64,000 nucleotides of DNA from Oleiagrimonas sp. C23AA (GCF_011759385.1 NZ_JAARLY010000003.1:248001-312000); one strand, 5' to 3'. Counted from the first letter of the stretch, positions 1 through 9,662 are shown. Numbers and translations: made by a program. The notes: generated from the letters alone by a model not told the origin.

Positions 1-22
1 CGATGGCGCGGATGTCGGTCAT
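1..22 (-). CDS. mtnC: start of probable enolase-phosphatase MtnC (partial)
   Basis: An ATG at 22-20 on the minus strand opens a frame reading MTDIRAI before the window edge, preceded by an AAGG-like ribosome site. In many gammaproteobacteria mtnC follows mtnB and mtnD, and MtnC proteins begin with a short lead into an Asp-Ile-Glu-Gly HAD motif. Only seven codons are visible, so the call rests on position 85 nt downstream of mtnD in the same orientation. MtnC would convert 2,3-diketo-5-methylthiopentyl-1-phosphate to the acireductone used by MtnD. Confidence 0.45.
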
Positions 23-107
23 GGCGGCCCTTGCGGTAAGCGAAAATCAGCGGGACGCACAGCATACGGGCCGTGCGTCGATGCCGGGTGAGCGAGGCGT
101 TAGTGGA

Positions 108-674
108 TCAGGCCTGGGCTGCGCTGGCGTGCGGTTGCATGCGCGGGAAGCGCTCGGCAATGGCATCGCCGGTGAAGTTGGCGACCCAGCCGTCCTTGTT
201 GGTGAACAGGCGAATGGCGACGAAATAGGGCGCCTCGCTCATGTCGAACCAGTGCCGGGTGCCATCGGGCACGCCGATCAGGTCGCCAGCCTCACACAGC
301 ACGTCGTAGACGCGTTCGCCGATGTGCAGCGTGAACTGGCCCGATCCGGCGACGAAAAAACGCACCTCGTCCTCGGAGTGGGTGTGCTCGCTGAGGAACT
401 TCTGGCGCAAGTTGGCGCGCTCGGGGTGATCGGGCTTCAGGCTGATCACGTCCACCGACTGATAGCCTTCTTCGCGCATCAAGCGATCGATATCGCTCTG
501 GTAGGCGGCGATCACCTCGTCCTGACTGGCCCCGGGCGCGATCGGCTGGTTGGCTTGCCATTGTTCGAAACGCACGCCGACCTTGCCCAGTTCGCGGGCG
601 ATGGCCTCAGGTTCGCTGCTGCTCAACAGCGGGGCCTGGGTGTTGGCTTCGGTGTAAATACGCAGACGGCTCAT
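108..674 (-). CDS. mtnD: acireductone dioxygenase MtnD
   Basis: 188-residue cupin of the acireductone dioxygenase (ARD) family, a cytosolic enzyme of methionine salvage. It oxidises the acireductone to 2-keto-4-methylthiobutyrate (Fe form) or to the off-pathway product with CO release (Ni form). The metal-binding signature is visible as HTHSEDE, giving His97, His99 and Glu103, with the fourth ligand His141 in GTRHWF. Full length for the family. The ATG overlaps the mtnB stop by 4 nt (ATGA at 671-674), so the two are translationally coupled. The metal preference cannot be read from sequence. Confidence 0.95.
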   Translation of the reverse strand: MSRLRIYTEANTQAPLLSSSEPEAIARELGKVGVRFEQWQANQPIAPGASQDEVIAAYQSDIDRLMREEGYQSVDVISLKPDHPERANLRQKFLSEHTHSEDEVRFFVAGSGQFTLHIGERVYDVLCEAGDLIGVPDGTRHWFDMSEAPYFVAIRLFTNKDGWVANFTGDAIAERFPRMQPHASAAQA

Positions 675-1300
675 GCGGACAACCTCTTCAAATCCAGTTC
701 GCAGGCGATCAGAAATTCCAGCGCCTCCAGGTGGCGGCGCGCCTCGGCCATGCTGCGGCCCCAGGTATAGATGCCGTGGCCGTTGATCAGATAGGCGTGC
801 AGCGGCTTGCCGTCATCCAGCCAGGCATCGATGCGCGCTTCCAGTTCCGGCATGTGCTGGGTGTTGGGAAACACCGGCACCTCGAGCACGCTTTCGTGCG
901 AGGTGTAGCCGGTAATGGCTTTCTGCAGCTCCCAGCCTTCCAGGTGGATGGCGCCGTCACGGGCGAACAGCCGCGAGGCCACGCTCTGGTTGCGCGAGTG
1001 CGTGTGCAGCACCACCTGCATCTCGGGCATGCGCCGATAGATCTGCGTATGCAGGCCGGTTTCGGCCGAGGGGCGAAGATCGGAGTCGACCGGCTGGCCG
1101 TCAAAATCGACCACCATGATGTCATCGCGCCCGAGGCGGCTCTTATCGCGGCCAGACACGGTGATGGCCGCGTGGGCATCATCCAGACGCATGGAGAAGT
1201 TGCTGCTGGTGGCCGGTGTCCAGCCTGCCTGGGCCAGGGCGGCCGCCGCTTCGGCAATGGCGTCGGCGCGGGCGCTCAGCTGGGTCGGGGTATAGGCCAT
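671..1300 (-). CDS. mtnB: methylthioribulose-1-phosphate dehydratase MtnB
   Basis: 209-residue class II aldolase/adducin-fold protein. MtnB dehydrates 5-methylthioribulose-1-phosphate to the diketo intermediate of methionine salvage. The zinc-binding HTH pair (His99, His101) lies in [11 protein letters not shown], and the family's SAETGLH segment with a conserved Glu is at about residues 78-84. An [10 protein letters not shown] segment near 173-182 carries a further His. It is the first gene of the mtnB-mtnD-(mtnC) minus-strand operon and reads away from the divergent HiPIP gene. No SAM-type riboswitch is apparent in the 190-bp upstream gap. Confidence 0.95.
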   Translation of the reverse strand: MAYTPTQLSARADAIAEAAAALAQAGWTPATSSNFSMRLDDAHAAITVSGRDKSRLGRDDIMVVDFDGQPVDSDLRPSAETGLHTQIYRRMPEMQVVLHTHSRNQSVASRLFARDGAIHLEGWELQKAITGYTSHESVLEVPVFPNTQHMPELEARIDAWLDDGKPLHAYLINGHGIYTWGRSMAEARRHLEALEFLIACELDLKRLSA

Positions 1301-1492
1301 GCTCGGGTTTCCGTGGTCGCGTTCGGACGTCTATATGCGCGCCATTGTAGCAGTGCGCAAGGGGTGTCATGCGGCATCTGGGCGCAGCGCCCTTGTCCGG
1401 CCGCGGTTCGGGTGTACGATGCAAGGCGGCTGCGGCGCCATGGGGCGTCGGCCAGGGCTTTCGATGTCGCCCGTAACGACGGAGGTCGATTC

Positions 1493-1828
1493 ATGACGCA
1501 ACACGATGAAAATATTGCCTCGCGGCGCCGCTTCCTGAAGCTGGCGGCCGGCTCGGCGGCGGTGGCCGCCGCCGCCGGCGTGATGCCGGGTCTGGCGCGG
1601 GCCAGGGATCTGCCGCATGTCAGCCCGTCTGACGCCACGGCCAAGGCCCTGCATTATGTGGAAGATGCCAGCAAGTCCGACAGCCCCAAGCACAAGGCTG
1701 GGGACGACTGCGCCAACTGCATGTTCTATCAGGGCAAGGCCGGTCAGGCTTACGGACCGTGCCAGCTGTTCCCGGGCAAGGCGGTCAATGCCAAGGGCTG
1801 GTGCATTTCCCATCAGCCAAAGAAATAG
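1493..1828 (+). CDS. high-potential iron-sulfur protein (HiPIP), Tat-exported
   Basis: 111-residue precursor of a small periplasmic electron carrier. The N-terminus has a twin-arginine signal (SRRRFLKLA, residues 10-18) and an alanine-rich hydrophobic stretch ending near ALA-type residues 35-39. The mature part carries four cysteines (Cys73, 76, 90, 104) with C-x2-C-x13-C-x13-C spacing, the [4Fe-4S] pattern of HiPIPs. The ATG was chosen because GGAGGT lies 7 nt upstream at 1481-1486 and because the Tat motif starts directly after it. In related bacteria HiPIPs shuttle electrons from the bc1 complex to oxidases or reductases; the partner here is unknown. Monocistronic, ended by the hairpin at 1872-1899. 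Confidence 0.93.
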   Translation: MTQHDENIASRRRFLKLAAGSAAVAAAAGVMPGLARARDLPHVSPSDATAKALHYVEDASKSDSPKHKAGDDCANCMFYQGKAGQAYGPCQLFPGKAVNAKGWCISHQPKK

Positions 1829-1871
1829 CGCGCGGCATGCGGCCAGCTTTTGGCTGGCATCGTGAACGCAA

Positions 1872-1899
1872 AAAGGCCGGCATCAAGCCGGCCTTTTTT
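1872..1899 (+). terminator. intrinsic terminator after HiPIP gene
   Basis: GC-rich inverted repeat (AAAGGCCGG with CCGGCCTTT around a 7-nt loop) followed by six T. A-run on the left side means it may also serve the minus-strand permease gene ending at 2074. Confidence 0.85.
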
Positions 1900-2073
1900 C
1901 TTGCGTATTGCACGTACCAGTGACGCAATGTGCCACCCGGAGGCGCCAGGCTGAGGAGCTGACCCGCCTGGAACGCCCGGGCAGCGAGCCGGTGGCCACT
2001 GCCAAGTTTCCACCGGGGCGCACATGGTACGCCGCTGTCGCGATCAGGGCCAGTGGCCCCGGTCGCGTGCGTC

Positions 2074-3519
2074 TCACTGATTGCTGCGAAGCCGGCTGTG
2101 GCGGTAGCCAAAGCCGAAGTAGATGGCCAGGCCCAGTACCGTCCAGACCAGCATCAGCATCCAGTTGAACCAGTTCATCTGCGACAACAGGAAGGCGCAG
2201 CTGAGCACGCCGGCCACGCAGATCACCGGGGCCCACGGCACCCGGAAGGTGCGCTTGAGGTCGGGCTGGGTATAACGAAGCACCAGCACGCCGGCACACA
2301 CGGCGGTGAAGGCGATCAGCGTGCCCATCGAGGTCAAGTCGGCCAGCAGGTCCAGCGGGAAGACGGCCGCCAGCACGGCGATGCCGAAACCGGTGATCAG
2401 GGTGTTGATATGCGGTGTGCGGTGGCGCGGATGCACCTTGGCGAATACCTTGGGCAGCATGCCGTCGCGCGCCATGATCATGAAGATGCGCGGCTGCGCG
2501 ATGATCATCACCAGAATCACCGAGGAAAGGCCAATCAGCGCGCCCACTTCCACCAGCGGACGCAGCCAGGTCAGTTCCGGATGGCCGCGCAGCGCGGCGA
2601 CCACCGGGTCGGCCACATCCAGCATCGAATAGGGCACCAGGCCGGTCATCACCGCCGCCATGCCCAGGTACAGCAACGTGCAAAGAATCAGCGAGACCAG
2701 GATGCCGAAGGGCAGATCACGCTGCGGATTCTTGCATTCCTGCGCCGCGGTCGAGGTGGCCTCGAAGCCGATATAGGCGAAGAAGACCATGGCCGCGGCG
2801 CGGAAAATGCCCGACCAGCCGTATTTGTCGTTGCCCTGGTGGGCCGGGATGAACGGGTGCCAGTTGTCTACGTTCACATAGCGCGCGCCGGCGATGATGA
2901 TGACCACGATCAGGCCCACTTTCAGCACCACCATCAGCGCGTTGAGGCCCGATGATTCACGGATGCCGACGTAGCACAGCCAGGTGAGCGCGGCGACGAT
3001 GGCCACAGCCGGCAGATTGAGTAGCGCGCCGGTGCCCACCAGATGGCCGTCGGTGAAGGCCAGTGGCGCCATGGTCAGCGCCTTGGGCAAATGCATGCCC
3101 AGGGTATCGAGCAGGCTGGTGAAATAGCCGGTCCAGCTGGTGGCTACGGCCGAAGCCGAAATGCCGTATTCCAGCACCATGTTCCAGCCGATGAACCAGG
3201 CCACCACTTCGCCCAGCGTGGCGTAGGCGTAGGAATAGGAGCTGCCGGAAATGGGGATCAGCGTGGCGAACTCGGCGTAGCACAGCGCCGAGAAACCCGA
3301 ACAGATCGCCGCCAGGATGAACGAAATCAGCACCGCCGGGCCGGCATACTCGGCCGCTGCCGTGCCGGTGACCACGAAGATGCCGGTACCGATGACCGAG
3401 CCGATGCCCAGCGCGGTGATGCCCCACGGACCCAGCGTGCGGCGCAGGGCGGGGCCTTGCGCGTGATCGTCATTGTCGAACGAGGTCTTGCGGGCAAAAA
3501 GCTGGTGCAGCATGGACAT
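2074..3519 (-). CDS. APC-family amino-acid permease, copy 1
   Basis: 481-residue inner-membrane transporter with about twelve to fourteen hydrophobic segments. The first helix carries the APC signature GIGSVIGTGIFVVTG, and TSTAAQE and YAEF-type segments match the cationic amino-acid transporter (CAT, YhdG-like) branch. It probably imports amino acids by proton symport; the substrate cannot be told. An ATG at 3519 is preferred because a longer frame starting at 3579 lies inside a strong hairpin. A second ATG two codons later is equally possible and no clear ribosome site decides. It is a close paralogue of the next gene upstream (3605-5053). Confidence 0.88.
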   Translation of the reverse strand: MSMLHQLFARKTSFDNDDHAQGPALRRTLGPWGITALGIGSVIGTGIFVVTGTAAAEYAGPAVLISFILAAICSGFSALCYAEFATLIPISGSSYSYAYATLGEVVAWFIGWNMVLEYGISASAVATSWTGYFTSLLDTLGMHLPKALTMAPLAFTDGHLVGTGALLNLPAVAIVAALTWLCYVGIRESSGLNALMVVLKVGLIVVIIIAGARYVNVDNWHPFIPAHQGNDKYGWSGIFRAAAMVFFAYIGFEATSTAAQECKNPQRDLPFGILVSLILCTLLYLGMAAVMTGLVPYSMLDVADPVVAALRGHPELTWLRPLVEVGALIGLSSVILVMIIAQPRIFMIMARDGMLPKVFAKVHPRHRTPHINTLITGFGIAVLAAVFPLDLLADLTSMGTLIAFTAVCAGVLVLRYTQPDLKRTFRVPWAPVICVAGVLSCAFLLSQMNWFNWMLMLVWTVLGLAIYFGFGYRHSRLRSNQ

Positions 3520-3565
3520 GGGTATCGGTAACCGGAGGTTGGGCTCGGATGGACAGGGCCAAGAA

Positions 3566-3595
3566 GGCGACGCCGGCATCGGAGCCGGCGTCGCC
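3566..3595 (-). terminator. strong hairpin between the two permease genes
   Basis: Twelve-bp perfect inverted repeat (GGCGACGCCGGC / GCCGGCGTCGCC) with a 6-nt loop. On the minus strand the following tract is only TTCTTGG, so termination of the upstream permease would be weak. On the plus strand T5 follows 6 nt later. Confidence 0.5.
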
Positions 3596-3604
3596 TTGGG
3601 CTTT

Positions 3605-5053
3605 TTACGACTTCAGCGCCTTGCGCAGTTTGCTGTGCTTGTAGCCGTAGCTGAAGTAGACGATGAAGCCGATTACCGTCCAGCCCAGCAGCAGCAACCA
3701 GTTGCGCACCGGCATGATGTAGATCAGGCCCAGGCAGCACAGCACGCCCAGCGGGCAGATCACGTGCGCCAGCGGCACGCGGAACGAGCGCTTCAGCTCC
3801 GGCTGCGTGTAGCGCAGGATCAGCACGCCAGCTGAAACCGTGGCGAAGGCCACCAGTGTGCCCATCGAGACCACATCGCCCAGCAGGCTGATCGGCAGCA
3901 GCGCGGCCATGACGGCGGCGATGATGGCCACGATGATGGTGGCGCGGTGCGGGGTCTTGTACTTCGGATGCACCTTGCCCAGCACCTTCGGCATCAGGCC
4001 GTCGTGGGCCATGGCGAAGAAGATGCGCGGCTGGCCCATCATCATCACCAGGATCACCGTGCTCAGGCCGGCGATCGCGGCCAGCTCGGCCAGCGTCTTC
4101 AGCCAGTTGAGCGAGGGATGCGCCGCCAGCGCCGTGGCCACCGGTTCGGCGGTATCCAGCAGCTTGTACGGCAGCATGCCGGTCAGCACCGCGGCCATCA
4201 GGATGTACAGCAGGGTGCAGATGAACAGCGAGCCCAGGATGCCGATCGGCATGTCGCGCTGCGGGTTCTTCACTTCCTGCGCGGCGGTCGAGACCGCGTC
4301 GAAGCCGATGTAGGCGAAGAACACGATGGAGGCGCCACGGAACACGCCCGACCAGCCGTAGATGCCGGGGCCTTCGTTGGCCGGGATGAACGGATGCCAG
4401 TTGGCCGGCGTCACGTAGTGCGCGCCAAAGATCACCACGGCCAGCACCACCAGCACCTTCATCGCCACGATCACCGCGTTCACGGTGGCCGATTCCTTGA
4501 TGCCGCGATAGCACAGCATGGCGATGGCGCCGATGATCAGCACCGCGGGCAGGTTGAACCAGGCGCCGGTCACGACCAGGGCATCATGCTTGAAGGTGAA
4601 CGGCGCCTCGCGCAGCACGCTGGGCAGGTGCATGCCGAACTGGTCCAGGAAGCTCAGCGTATAGCCGGCCCAGCCCACCGCCACGGTGGAGGCGGCGAAC
4701 AGGTATTCCAGCACCAGGCTCCAGCCGACGAACCAGGCGGCCGATTCGCCCAGCGTGGAATAGGTGTAGCTGTAGGCGCTGCCGGAAACCGGAATCATCG
4801 CCGACAGTTCGGCATAGGACAGCGCGGCGAAGGCGCAGGCCAGACCGGCGAAGACGAAGCTCAGGATGATCGCCGGGCCGGCATGCTCGGCCGCCGCCGT
4901 GCCGGTGATCACGAATATACCTGCGCCAATCACGGCACCGATGCCGAGCATGATCAGGTGTCGCCAGTCGAGGCTGCGCGCCAGCTCCACCTCTTCTCCG
5001 GCAACCACGTGCGGTTCGGCATGCACCGGCTTGGTGATGAACAGGTTACTCAT
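3605..5053 (-). CDS. APC-family amino-acid permease, copy 2
   Basis: 482-residue polytopic membrane protein of the same CAT-like APC branch as its neighbour. The hallmark GIGAVIGAGIFVITG in helix 1, the AYSYTYSTLGE segment and the conserved STAAQEVKNPQRD loop are present. The start at 5053 (MSNLFITK) was chosen over a longer frame because a GGGGGA ribosome site lies about 11 nt upstream and the residues before it look unlike the family. The two genes keep long co-linear identical stretches (for example GIFV.TGTAAAE.AGPA), indicating a tandem duplication with later divergence. Substrate unknown. Confidence 0.9.
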   Translation of the reverse strand: MSNLFITKPVHAEPHVVAGEEVELARSLDWRHLIMLGIGAVIGAGIFVITGTAAAEHAGPAIILSFVFAGLACAFAALSYAELSAMIPVSGSAYSYTYSTLGESAAWFVGWSLVLEYLFAASTVAVGWAGYTLSFLDQFGMHLPSVLREAPFTFKHDALVVTGAWFNLPAVLIIGAIAMLCYRGIKESATVNAVIVAMKVLVVLAVVIFGAHYVTPANWHPFIPANEGPGIYGWSGVFRGASIVFFAYIGFDAVSTAAQEVKNPQRDMPIGILGSLFICTLLYILMAAVLTGMLPYKLLDTAEPVATALAAHPSLNWLKTLAELAAIAGLSTVILVMMMGQPRIFFAMAHDGLMPKVLGKVHPKYKTPHRATIIVAIIAAVMAALLPISLLGDVVSMGTLVAFATVSAGVLILRYTQPELKRSFRVPLAHVICPLGVLCCLGLIYIMPVRNWLLLLGWTVIGFIVYFSYGYKHSKLRKALKS

Positions 5054-5275
5054 GAATGTGGTGTCCCCCGAAAATGAGCACGCTGGCGCATGCGAGAAGG
5101 CCGGCGCCGGCTTGATTTCTTGTTGTGCTGGAAGCCCGCCATGGCGGGGCATAGTCGATGTACCATGCCAAAGTCCCGACCCCCGTACAAGGACAAAAGT
5201 CATGCTCTCAAGGGCTTGCCGCACGTGCTAATGGCGTGCAGGCTTGGCCGCCCCGACGAGCACGACAGCTTGGCC

Positions 5276-5821
5276 ATGACCACCGATCTATCCGCGCTTT
5301 GCGCGTCGCTGCGCCAATACGCCAGAACCTGCGCCAATCCAGCCGGGGCGACGGCTTTTCTGGAGCTGGCCGAGGAGGGTTCCCACGCCCTTACCCGCCA
5401 GCGCCTGGACGGGCATTTCACGGCGTCCGCCTGGCTGGTCAGCGCCGACGGCGAGCGCACACTGCTGACCCATCACCGCAAGCTCGATCGCTGGCTGCAG
5501 CCGGGTGGCCACGCCGATGGCGATGCCGACCTGGCGCGTGTGGCGCTGCGCGAGGCCGAGGAGGAAACCGGTGTGGGCGAACTTGCCGTGGAGGGCGGCA
5601 TTTTCGACCTGGATCGCCACCAGATTCCCGCCCGGGGCAAGGAGCCGGCCCACTGGCACTACGATGTGCGTTACGTGGTGCGCGCCGGTACCGACGAGCG
5701 TTTCGTGGTCAGCGAGGAGTCGCACGCGCTGGCCTGGCGCGAGATTGCCGAGGTCGCGGCCGATCCGGCAATCGACCCGTCGCTCAGGCGTATGGCGCAG
5801 CGCTGGTTGCAGCGCACCTGA
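5276..5821 (+). CDS. Nudix hydrolase
   Basis: 181-residue Nudix-fold protein. The Nudix box is at residues about 77-100: it starts GGHADGD and ends REAEEETGV, so the catalytic REx2EE core is intact. The first acidic position of the classical GX5E pattern is Ala, as in a recognisable GGH-type subgroup. The expected role is hydrolysis of a nucleoside diphosphate linked to some moiety; the substrate is unknown. The start is uncertain: ATG 5276 gives a compact domain, but ATG 5231 is in the same frame and neither has a strong ribosome site. Confidence 0.85.
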   Translation: MTTDLSALCASLRQYARTCANPAGATAFLELAEEGSHALTRQRLDGHFTASAWLVSADGERTLLTHHRKLDRWLQPGGHADGDADLARVALREAEEETGVGELAVEGGIFDLDRHQIPARGKEPAHWHYDVRYVVRAGTDERFVVSEESHALAWREIAEVAADPAIDPSLRRMAQRWLQRT

Positions 5822-5947
5822 CCGGCAGCTTTCGACAAAGGTGGCATGCTGCGACGCAGCATGGCGCGCTAGAATGCATGGCCTCCCGTTGCGGTGCCTG
5901 CCTGGCGCCGCGGCCGTCCCCACCCGCATTCGAAAGGCTTGCAGTTC

Positions 5948-7168
5948 ATGGCTGATGCCTCCGCCCCGATGCGCGCGCCGCTGACCGCGCGCGCGCGCCT
6001 GTGGCGCATTGTTTCCACGGTGTTTTTCACCTTTGCCGCGTATCTGACCATCGGCTTCTCGTTGTCGGTGCTGCCCGGTTTCGTCCATCACGGGCTGGGC
6101 TTTGGCACCGTGCTGGCCGGTCTGGCGATCAGCACGCAATACCTGGCCACCTTGCTCAGTCGTCCGCACGTTGGGCGGATGACCGACAACCTGGGGCCCA
6201 AACGCACCGTGCTTATCGGTCTGGGCATGGGCGCGATTTCAGCGCTGCTGCTGAGCGCTGGCGCCTGGCTGGCCTCGGCGCCGGGTTTGAGTCTGGGCGT
6301 GATCTTGCTGGCACGACTGGCGCTGGGATGCGCCGAAAGTTGCGTGGGTACCGGCGCCATCGCCTGGGGCATGGCCCAGGTCGGCCACGAGCACACCGCG
6401 CGGGTGATTTCCTGGAATGGCGTGGCCACCTATGGCGCACTGGCCGCGGGCGCGCCGCTGGGTGTGGCGCTGGCCGCGCACGGCCATCTGCTGAGCGTGG
6501 GCCTGGTGTCGCTGGCACTGATGTTGATTGCACTGCCGTTGGCCTGGTTCAAGGCCGCATCGCCGGTCACCCACGGCGAGCGCTATCCGTTCATGACAGT
6601 GGCGCGGCGCGTGGTGCCTTACGGCGCCGGTCTGGCGATGGGCTCAATCGGATTTGGCTGCATCGCCACGTTCATCACCCTGTTCTACGGCGCCCATGGC
6701 TGGGCCGGGGCCGCGCTCAGCCTGACCGTGTTCGGCGTGGTGTTTGTCGGTACCCGTTTCGTTTTCGGCTGGACCATTCCGCGCGCCGGCGGGTATCGCG
6801 TGGCGGCGGTGTCCTTGGTGCTGGAAGCGGTGGGTCTGGCACTGGTGTGGCACGCCGCCAGCCCGGCGGCGACCCTGGTCGGCGTTGGATTGGCCGGATT
6901 CGGCTTTTCGCTGGTATTTCCCGCCCTGGGCGTGGAGGCGGTGAGCCAGGTGCCAGCGCACAGTCGGGGCTCGGCGCTGGGTGTGTATTCGGTATTCATG
7001 GATGTGGCGCTGGCACTGACCGGACCGCTGGGTGGCTGGCTGGCCTCGGATGGACGCGGCTTCGCGCCGGTCTATGCGGCCTCCGGCGTGATCGCGTTGG
7101 CCGCCGTGGTGCTGACGCTGTGGCTGCGTCGGCGCAGCCGGCACGGGGCCGATCCCGTCTACGCCTGA
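5948..7168 (+). CDS. MFS transporter (YhhS/YfcJ-like)
   Basis: 406-residue major facilitator with twelve predicted membrane segments. The loop between helices 2 and 3 has the MFS motif GRMTDNLGPKR (about residues 77-87), and a related stretch, FGWTIPRAGGYR, follows in the second half. Proteins of this shape are annotated as YhhS/YfcJ (UPF0226) exporters of sugars or small metabolites; no substrate can be assigned. It lies 126 bp after the Nudix gene in the same direction and converges with the secreted orphan at 7226-7828. Confidence 0.85.
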   Translation: MADASAPMRAPLTARARLWRIVSTVFFTFAAYLTIGFSLSVLPGFVHHGLGFGTVLAGLAISTQYLATLLSRPHVGRMTDNLGPKRTVLIGLGMGAISALLLSAGAWLASAPGLSLGVILLARLALGCAESCVGTGAIAWGMAQVGHEHTARVISWNGVATYGALAAGAPLGVALAAHGHLLSVGLVSLALMLIALPLAWFKAASPVTHGERYPFMTVARRVVPYGAGLAMGSIGFGCIATFITLFYGAHGWAGAALSLTVFGVVFVGTRFVFGWTIPRAGGYRVAAVSLVLEAVGLALVWHAASPAATLVGVGLAGFGFSLVFPALGVEAVSQVPAHSRGSALGVYSVFMDVALALTGPLGGWLASDGRGFAPVYAASGVIALAAVVLTLWLRRRSRHGADPVYA

Positions 7169-7225
7169 TCAGGCCCGCGCCGGCAGCACGTGCGGCGTCC
7201 CCCGTCTTTGTTCGATAGAACGGTG

Positions 7226-7828
7226 TCAGTCCGAGGAGGGCTTGCCCGGGCCATCGCTGGCCGGCAGCGCATGACGCGCGGCGACGCTGGCGCTGACCGC
7301 CATCTGGTACAGCCCGTGGGTGGAATCAGAGGTCGACAGGCTCAGTGCCAGCACCGGCACGGCGGCCTTGTTGGTGTAGGTCCACTGGGTGATGTTGAGC
7401 GTGCCTTCACGCGTGCGGCGGGTCTGCTCATGCGCGCTTTCTTGCAGCGTGCCGGGTTCGCGCAGGCCCTCGCGCAGCGAGGCCACTGCCGCGCGTGCCT
7501 GGGCCGCGTCGGCGCGTCGCGCATACACCGAGCACAGGTTGCCCCACTCGGCGACCAGCAGCAGGTGATGGCCGTTCCGGCTAACCGCAAAGGCGCGCCC
7601 GCCGCGCTTACCGGTCAGCGTGCTGGTCATGGCCGGCGCCGCGCGCGGAAAGTGCTGCTGGGCCAGCCAGTCGCTGAAATCCGACTCGTGCGGATAATGC
7701 GTCAGACAGGCTTCGGCAAACAGCTGAACGGCAGCGCTTTCGGCCGAGGCATTATCGGTCGCGCAAGCCGGATGCGGCACGGCAAGTGCGGTCAGCGACA
7801 GGGCGGCAAAAACAAGTATCGGGCGCAT
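7226..7828 (-). CDS. uncharacterised secreted protein
   Basis: 200-residue protein with a clear Sec-type signal peptide: positive start, hydrophobic core (LVFAALSLTALAV) and likely cleavage after PACA at about residue 23. The mature part has two further cysteines (about 41 and 99) that could form a disulfide bond in the periplasm. A GGAGTGAGC-type ribosome site precedes the ATG. I do not recognise the family. It stands alone between a convergent MFS gene and divergent yajQ, so context gives no role. Confidence 0.75.
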   Translation of the reverse strand: MRPILVFAALSLTALAVPHPACATDNASAESAAVQLFAEACLTHYPHESDFSDWLAQQHFPRAAPAMTSTLTGKRGGRAFAVSRNGHHLLLVAEWGNLCSVYARRADAAQARAAVASLREGLREPGTLQESAHEQTRRTREGTLNITQWTYTNKAAVPVLALSLSTSDSTHGLYQMAVSASVAARHALPASDGPGKPSSD

Positions 7829-7941
7829 GAAAGCTCACTCCGTGTAGCGCGGTGGATGACGCGGTGGTGGCGCTTGCCGCTATGCTGTGCACACCGGCCG
7901 CCGGCTGCGGCCATCATGCCTTCAACCGTTCAGAGAGTTCC

Positions 7942-8424
7942 ATGCCTTCCTTCGATATCGTGTCCGAAGTGGACAAGCACGAGCTGACCAACGCCGTGGA
8001 TCAGGCCAACCGCGAGTTGACCAACCGCTTTGACTTCAAGGGCGTCAACGCCCGTTTCGAGCTGGACGACAGCACCATCAAGCAATTGGCGCCCAGTGAG
8101 TTCCAGCTGCAGCAGATGCTGGACATCCTGCGCGGGCGCATCGTCGCGCGCGGCATCGACCTGCGTGCGCTGGACGTGGGCGAGCCCGAAGCCAACCTGG
8201 CCGAGGCGCGCCAGACCATCACCGTCAAGCAGGGCATCGAGCAGGCGGTGGCCAAGAAGATCGGCGCCGCCATCAAGGAGGCCAAGCTCAAGGTGCAGTC
8301 GCAGATCAACGGCGACAAGCTGCGCGTGACCGGCAAGAAGCGCGATGACCTGCAGGCGGCCATCGCCATGCTGCGCGGCCAGGAGTTCGACGTGCCGCTG
8401 CAGTTCGAGAATTTCCGCGACTGA
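7942..8424 (+). CDS. yajQ: YajQ-family nucleotide-binding protein
   Basis: 160-residue cytosolic protein with the conserved start [10 protein letters not shown] and the [12 protein letters not shown] segment of the YajQ/UPF0234 family. Family proteins have two ferredoxin-like domains; a Xanthomonas member binds cyclic di-GMP and acts with a transcription factor in virulence control. Binding by this copy is inferred. The ATG was chosen because family proteins begin with exactly this MPSFDI sequence. The gene appears monocistronic. Confidence 0.93.
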   Translation: MPSFDIVSEVDKHELTNAVDQANRELTNRFDFKGVNARFELDDSTIKQLAPSEFQLQQMLDILRGRIVARGIDLRALDVGEPEANLAEARQTITVKQGIEQAVAKKIGAAIKEAKLKVQSQINGDKLRVTGKKRDDLQAAIAMLRGQEFDVPLQFENFRD

Positions 8425-8480
8425 TCCTGCATCGTTTCCTACTTGGCGATCCGGGCAGCGTCCAGGTGGCGGCAGGGCTT

Positions 8481-9662
8481 CTATGACTTCATCGTCGCTG
8501 GCGCGGCGGCGGTTTTGCTTGCTTTGAGATGTCCATTGAACTGGAATAGACCCGCACTCACTGCCAAGCACGAGAAGGCGATGGTTGCGGTCTGCAGTGA
8601 GGTGCGCTGCATCAGCTGAGCGAACAGCGGTGCTCCCGCGGTTTGGCCAATGGCCAGCGTCAGAAAGCCAACCATCAGGCCGCTTGCAGGTCGGTGGGGC
8701 AGGGCCGAGGTGCCCCAGACCAGGTAGATACCAGTCAACATGACATAGGCCGAGCCGAATAGTGCGCCACCCAGCACGGTTGCCAGTGGTGTTGTAAACG
8801 AGAGCCCGGCCATCGAGGTGCCTGTTGCCAGTATCGCGAGGAAGCCTCGATGAACCCTATTGATGCCCAGGCGCGTGACCAATATGCCGGCTGCCGCGCC
8901 ACTCACACCTGCCGCCCCGATGGCGATCCAGAGCAGACTGATGCCGTGCGTGGACCAGTGCAGGCGTCTGGCGGCCATTTCGCCACCGAATGACCACAGC
9001 GCTGTGCTGGAGACGCCCGCCAGAAACGAGGCGCCGATCAATTGCCAGAGGGTGCCACGCGCTGGCGTCCTGACGTGGGCGGCTTTGCGTGGTGATGTGA
9101 CGCTTTCCGCCGAGCCGGACGGTAGCCACCGCCAGGCTGCAAGCGCTGCCGCCAGTGCCGAGCCGGCGAACAGGACAAATACTTCGCGCCATCGTTCACT
9201 CATGCCCAGCGCCACCAAACCGGATATAACCACGCCGCCGCTGGTACCCGCATTGATGACAGTATTGGTGGCATTTTGCTGGGCGCGGTCCACGCCTTGA
9301 GAGACCGCAAGAGCCATCGGCGGTGATGCCAAACCTGTGCTCACGCCGGCTAGCACCACGAACATCGCCAGCCAGGTCGGTGACGGTGAGATTGCGATGC
9401 CCAGCATGCCTGCCGCCGCCGTTAGTCCCGAAATGACAGCTACCGCTTTTGCGCCCATACGCTCGCAGGTCCGCGCCGAAATCATGATGGCGATGACGTA
9501 GGCGAGAAACGCGCCACCGGCAATAGTGCCTGCGTAAGTATCTGACAGCGCTAGATCGGTACGTATCTGTGGCAGGAAAAGGCCAAATGCGAACCGTGCG
9601 AAGCCGTAGCAGACCGCGATGAGGCCAAAGCCGGTCGCGCCCATTTTGAGGGCGCGGCTCAT
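8481..9662 (-). CDS. MFS transporter coupled to a TetR regulator
   Basis: 393-residue major facilitator with about twelve hydrophobic segments, resembling YbfB/drug-resistance type MFS proteins (GFGLIAVCYGFARFAFGLFLP in helix 1). The ATG at 9662-9660 overlaps the TGA of the upstream tetR gene by 4 nt (ATGA), so start choice and operon membership are firm. A TetR-plus-MFS pair is the usual layout of an inducible efflux system, which suggests export of a toxic compound. The inducer and substrate are unknown. Confidence 0.87.
   Translation of the reverse strand: MSRALKMGATGFGLIAVCYGFARFAFGLFLPQIRTDLALSDTYAGTIAGGAFLAYVIAIMISARTCERMGAKAVAVISGLTAAAGMLGIAISPSPTWLAMFVVLAGVSTGLASPPMALAVSQGVDRAQQNATNTVINAGTSGGVVISGLVALGMSERWREVFVLFAGSALAAALAAWRWLPSGSAESVTSPRKAAHVRTPARGTLWQLIGASFLAGVSSTALWSFGGEMAARRLHWSTHGISLLWIAIGAAGVSGAAAGILVTRLGINRVHRGFLAILATGTSMAGLSFTTPLATVLGGALFGSAYVMLTGIYLVWGTSALPHRPASGLMVGFLTLAIGQTAGAPLFAQLMQRTSLQTATIAFSCLAVSAGLFQFNGHLKASKTAAAPATMKS

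Noticed and set aside
731-1492. Long open frame on the plus strand in front of the HiPIP gene
   Set aside because: It lies opposite mtnB, has no ribosome site, and the Tat signal with GGAGGT upstream marks the true start at 1493.
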